NCBI GenBank assembly: GCA_947471695.1
Contig: CANIWY010000071.1
Location: 1 to 5,146, forward strand
DNA length: 5,146 bases
Reading direction: 5' to 3'
Source of the DNA: Nitrosomonadaceae bacterium
GTDB lineage: Bacteria > Pseudomonadota > Gammaproteobacteria > Burkholderiales > Nitrosomonadaceae
Every line of letters begins with the position of its first letter. Position 1 is the stretch's first letter. This document shows, piece by piece, positions 5,097 through 5,146 of this stretch. The position numbers and the translations under genes were made by a program. The notes under the pieces were generated by a model that saw only the letters and a program-made list of their open reading frames with translations, had not been told where the DNA came from and did not search any database.

Positions 5097-5146
5097 CGGG
5101 AGTCTCTCTAATGAATTCTTATGGGTTTACTTAATTGTTTTTAATG
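5097..5146 (-). other. A/T-rich sequence upstream of the M16 gene
   Basis: Read on the minus strand, all three frames meet a stop codon between 5146 and about 5127, so any upstream gene ends at or before the window edge. The stretch is A/T-rich but shows no convincing -35/-10 pair. Whether the M16 gene is cotranscribed with an upstream gene cannot be decided. Confidence 0.5.

Overview
The window reads as ordinary chromosomal DNA from a proteobacterium, most likely a betaproteobacterium. A Nitrosomonas/Nitrosospira-like organism is my guess, from gene order and protein flavour rather than any database search. Base composition is close to even GC. Every gene belongs to a conserved housekeeping family. 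I see no insertion sequence, CRISPR array, phage gene, tRNA or rRNA.

Left part (1-1288, minus strand): the start of the F1Fo ATP synthase operon, in the order atpI, atpB and the first three codons of atpE, which runs off the left edge. A good sigma70-type promoter lies at 1487-1459 on the minus strand. It gives a leader of roughly 160 nt that contains two short hairpins.

Middle (1289-1723): a 435-base gap between divergent atpI and yggS. It holds the atp promoter and leader and the yggS promoter. A 12-bp palindrome overlaps the yggS -10 element, and a small hairpin lies over the only ribosome-binding-like sequence of yggS. No gene is called here.

Right part: yggS (plus, 1724-2446) encodes a PLP-homeostasis protein. 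It converges on, and overlaps by 38 bp, a minus-strand cluster read right to left: an M16 peptidase-like exported protein, rsmD (16S rRNA methyltransferase), coaD (coenzyme A biosynthesis) and a YfhL-type 2[4Fe-4S] ferredoxin that starts with TTG. The rsmD/coaD overlap and short coaD/ferredoxin gap suggest cotranscription. The M16 protein has lost the HxxEH zinc site but keeps the R/Y segment. It therefore looks like the non-catalytic half of a heterodimeric M16B protease, whose catalytic partner should lie just beyond the right edge.

No novel system was found. The points most worth checking are the dead M16 subunit, the operator-like palindrome at the yggS promoter, the yggS/ferredoxin tail-to-tail overlap, and the structured atp leader.
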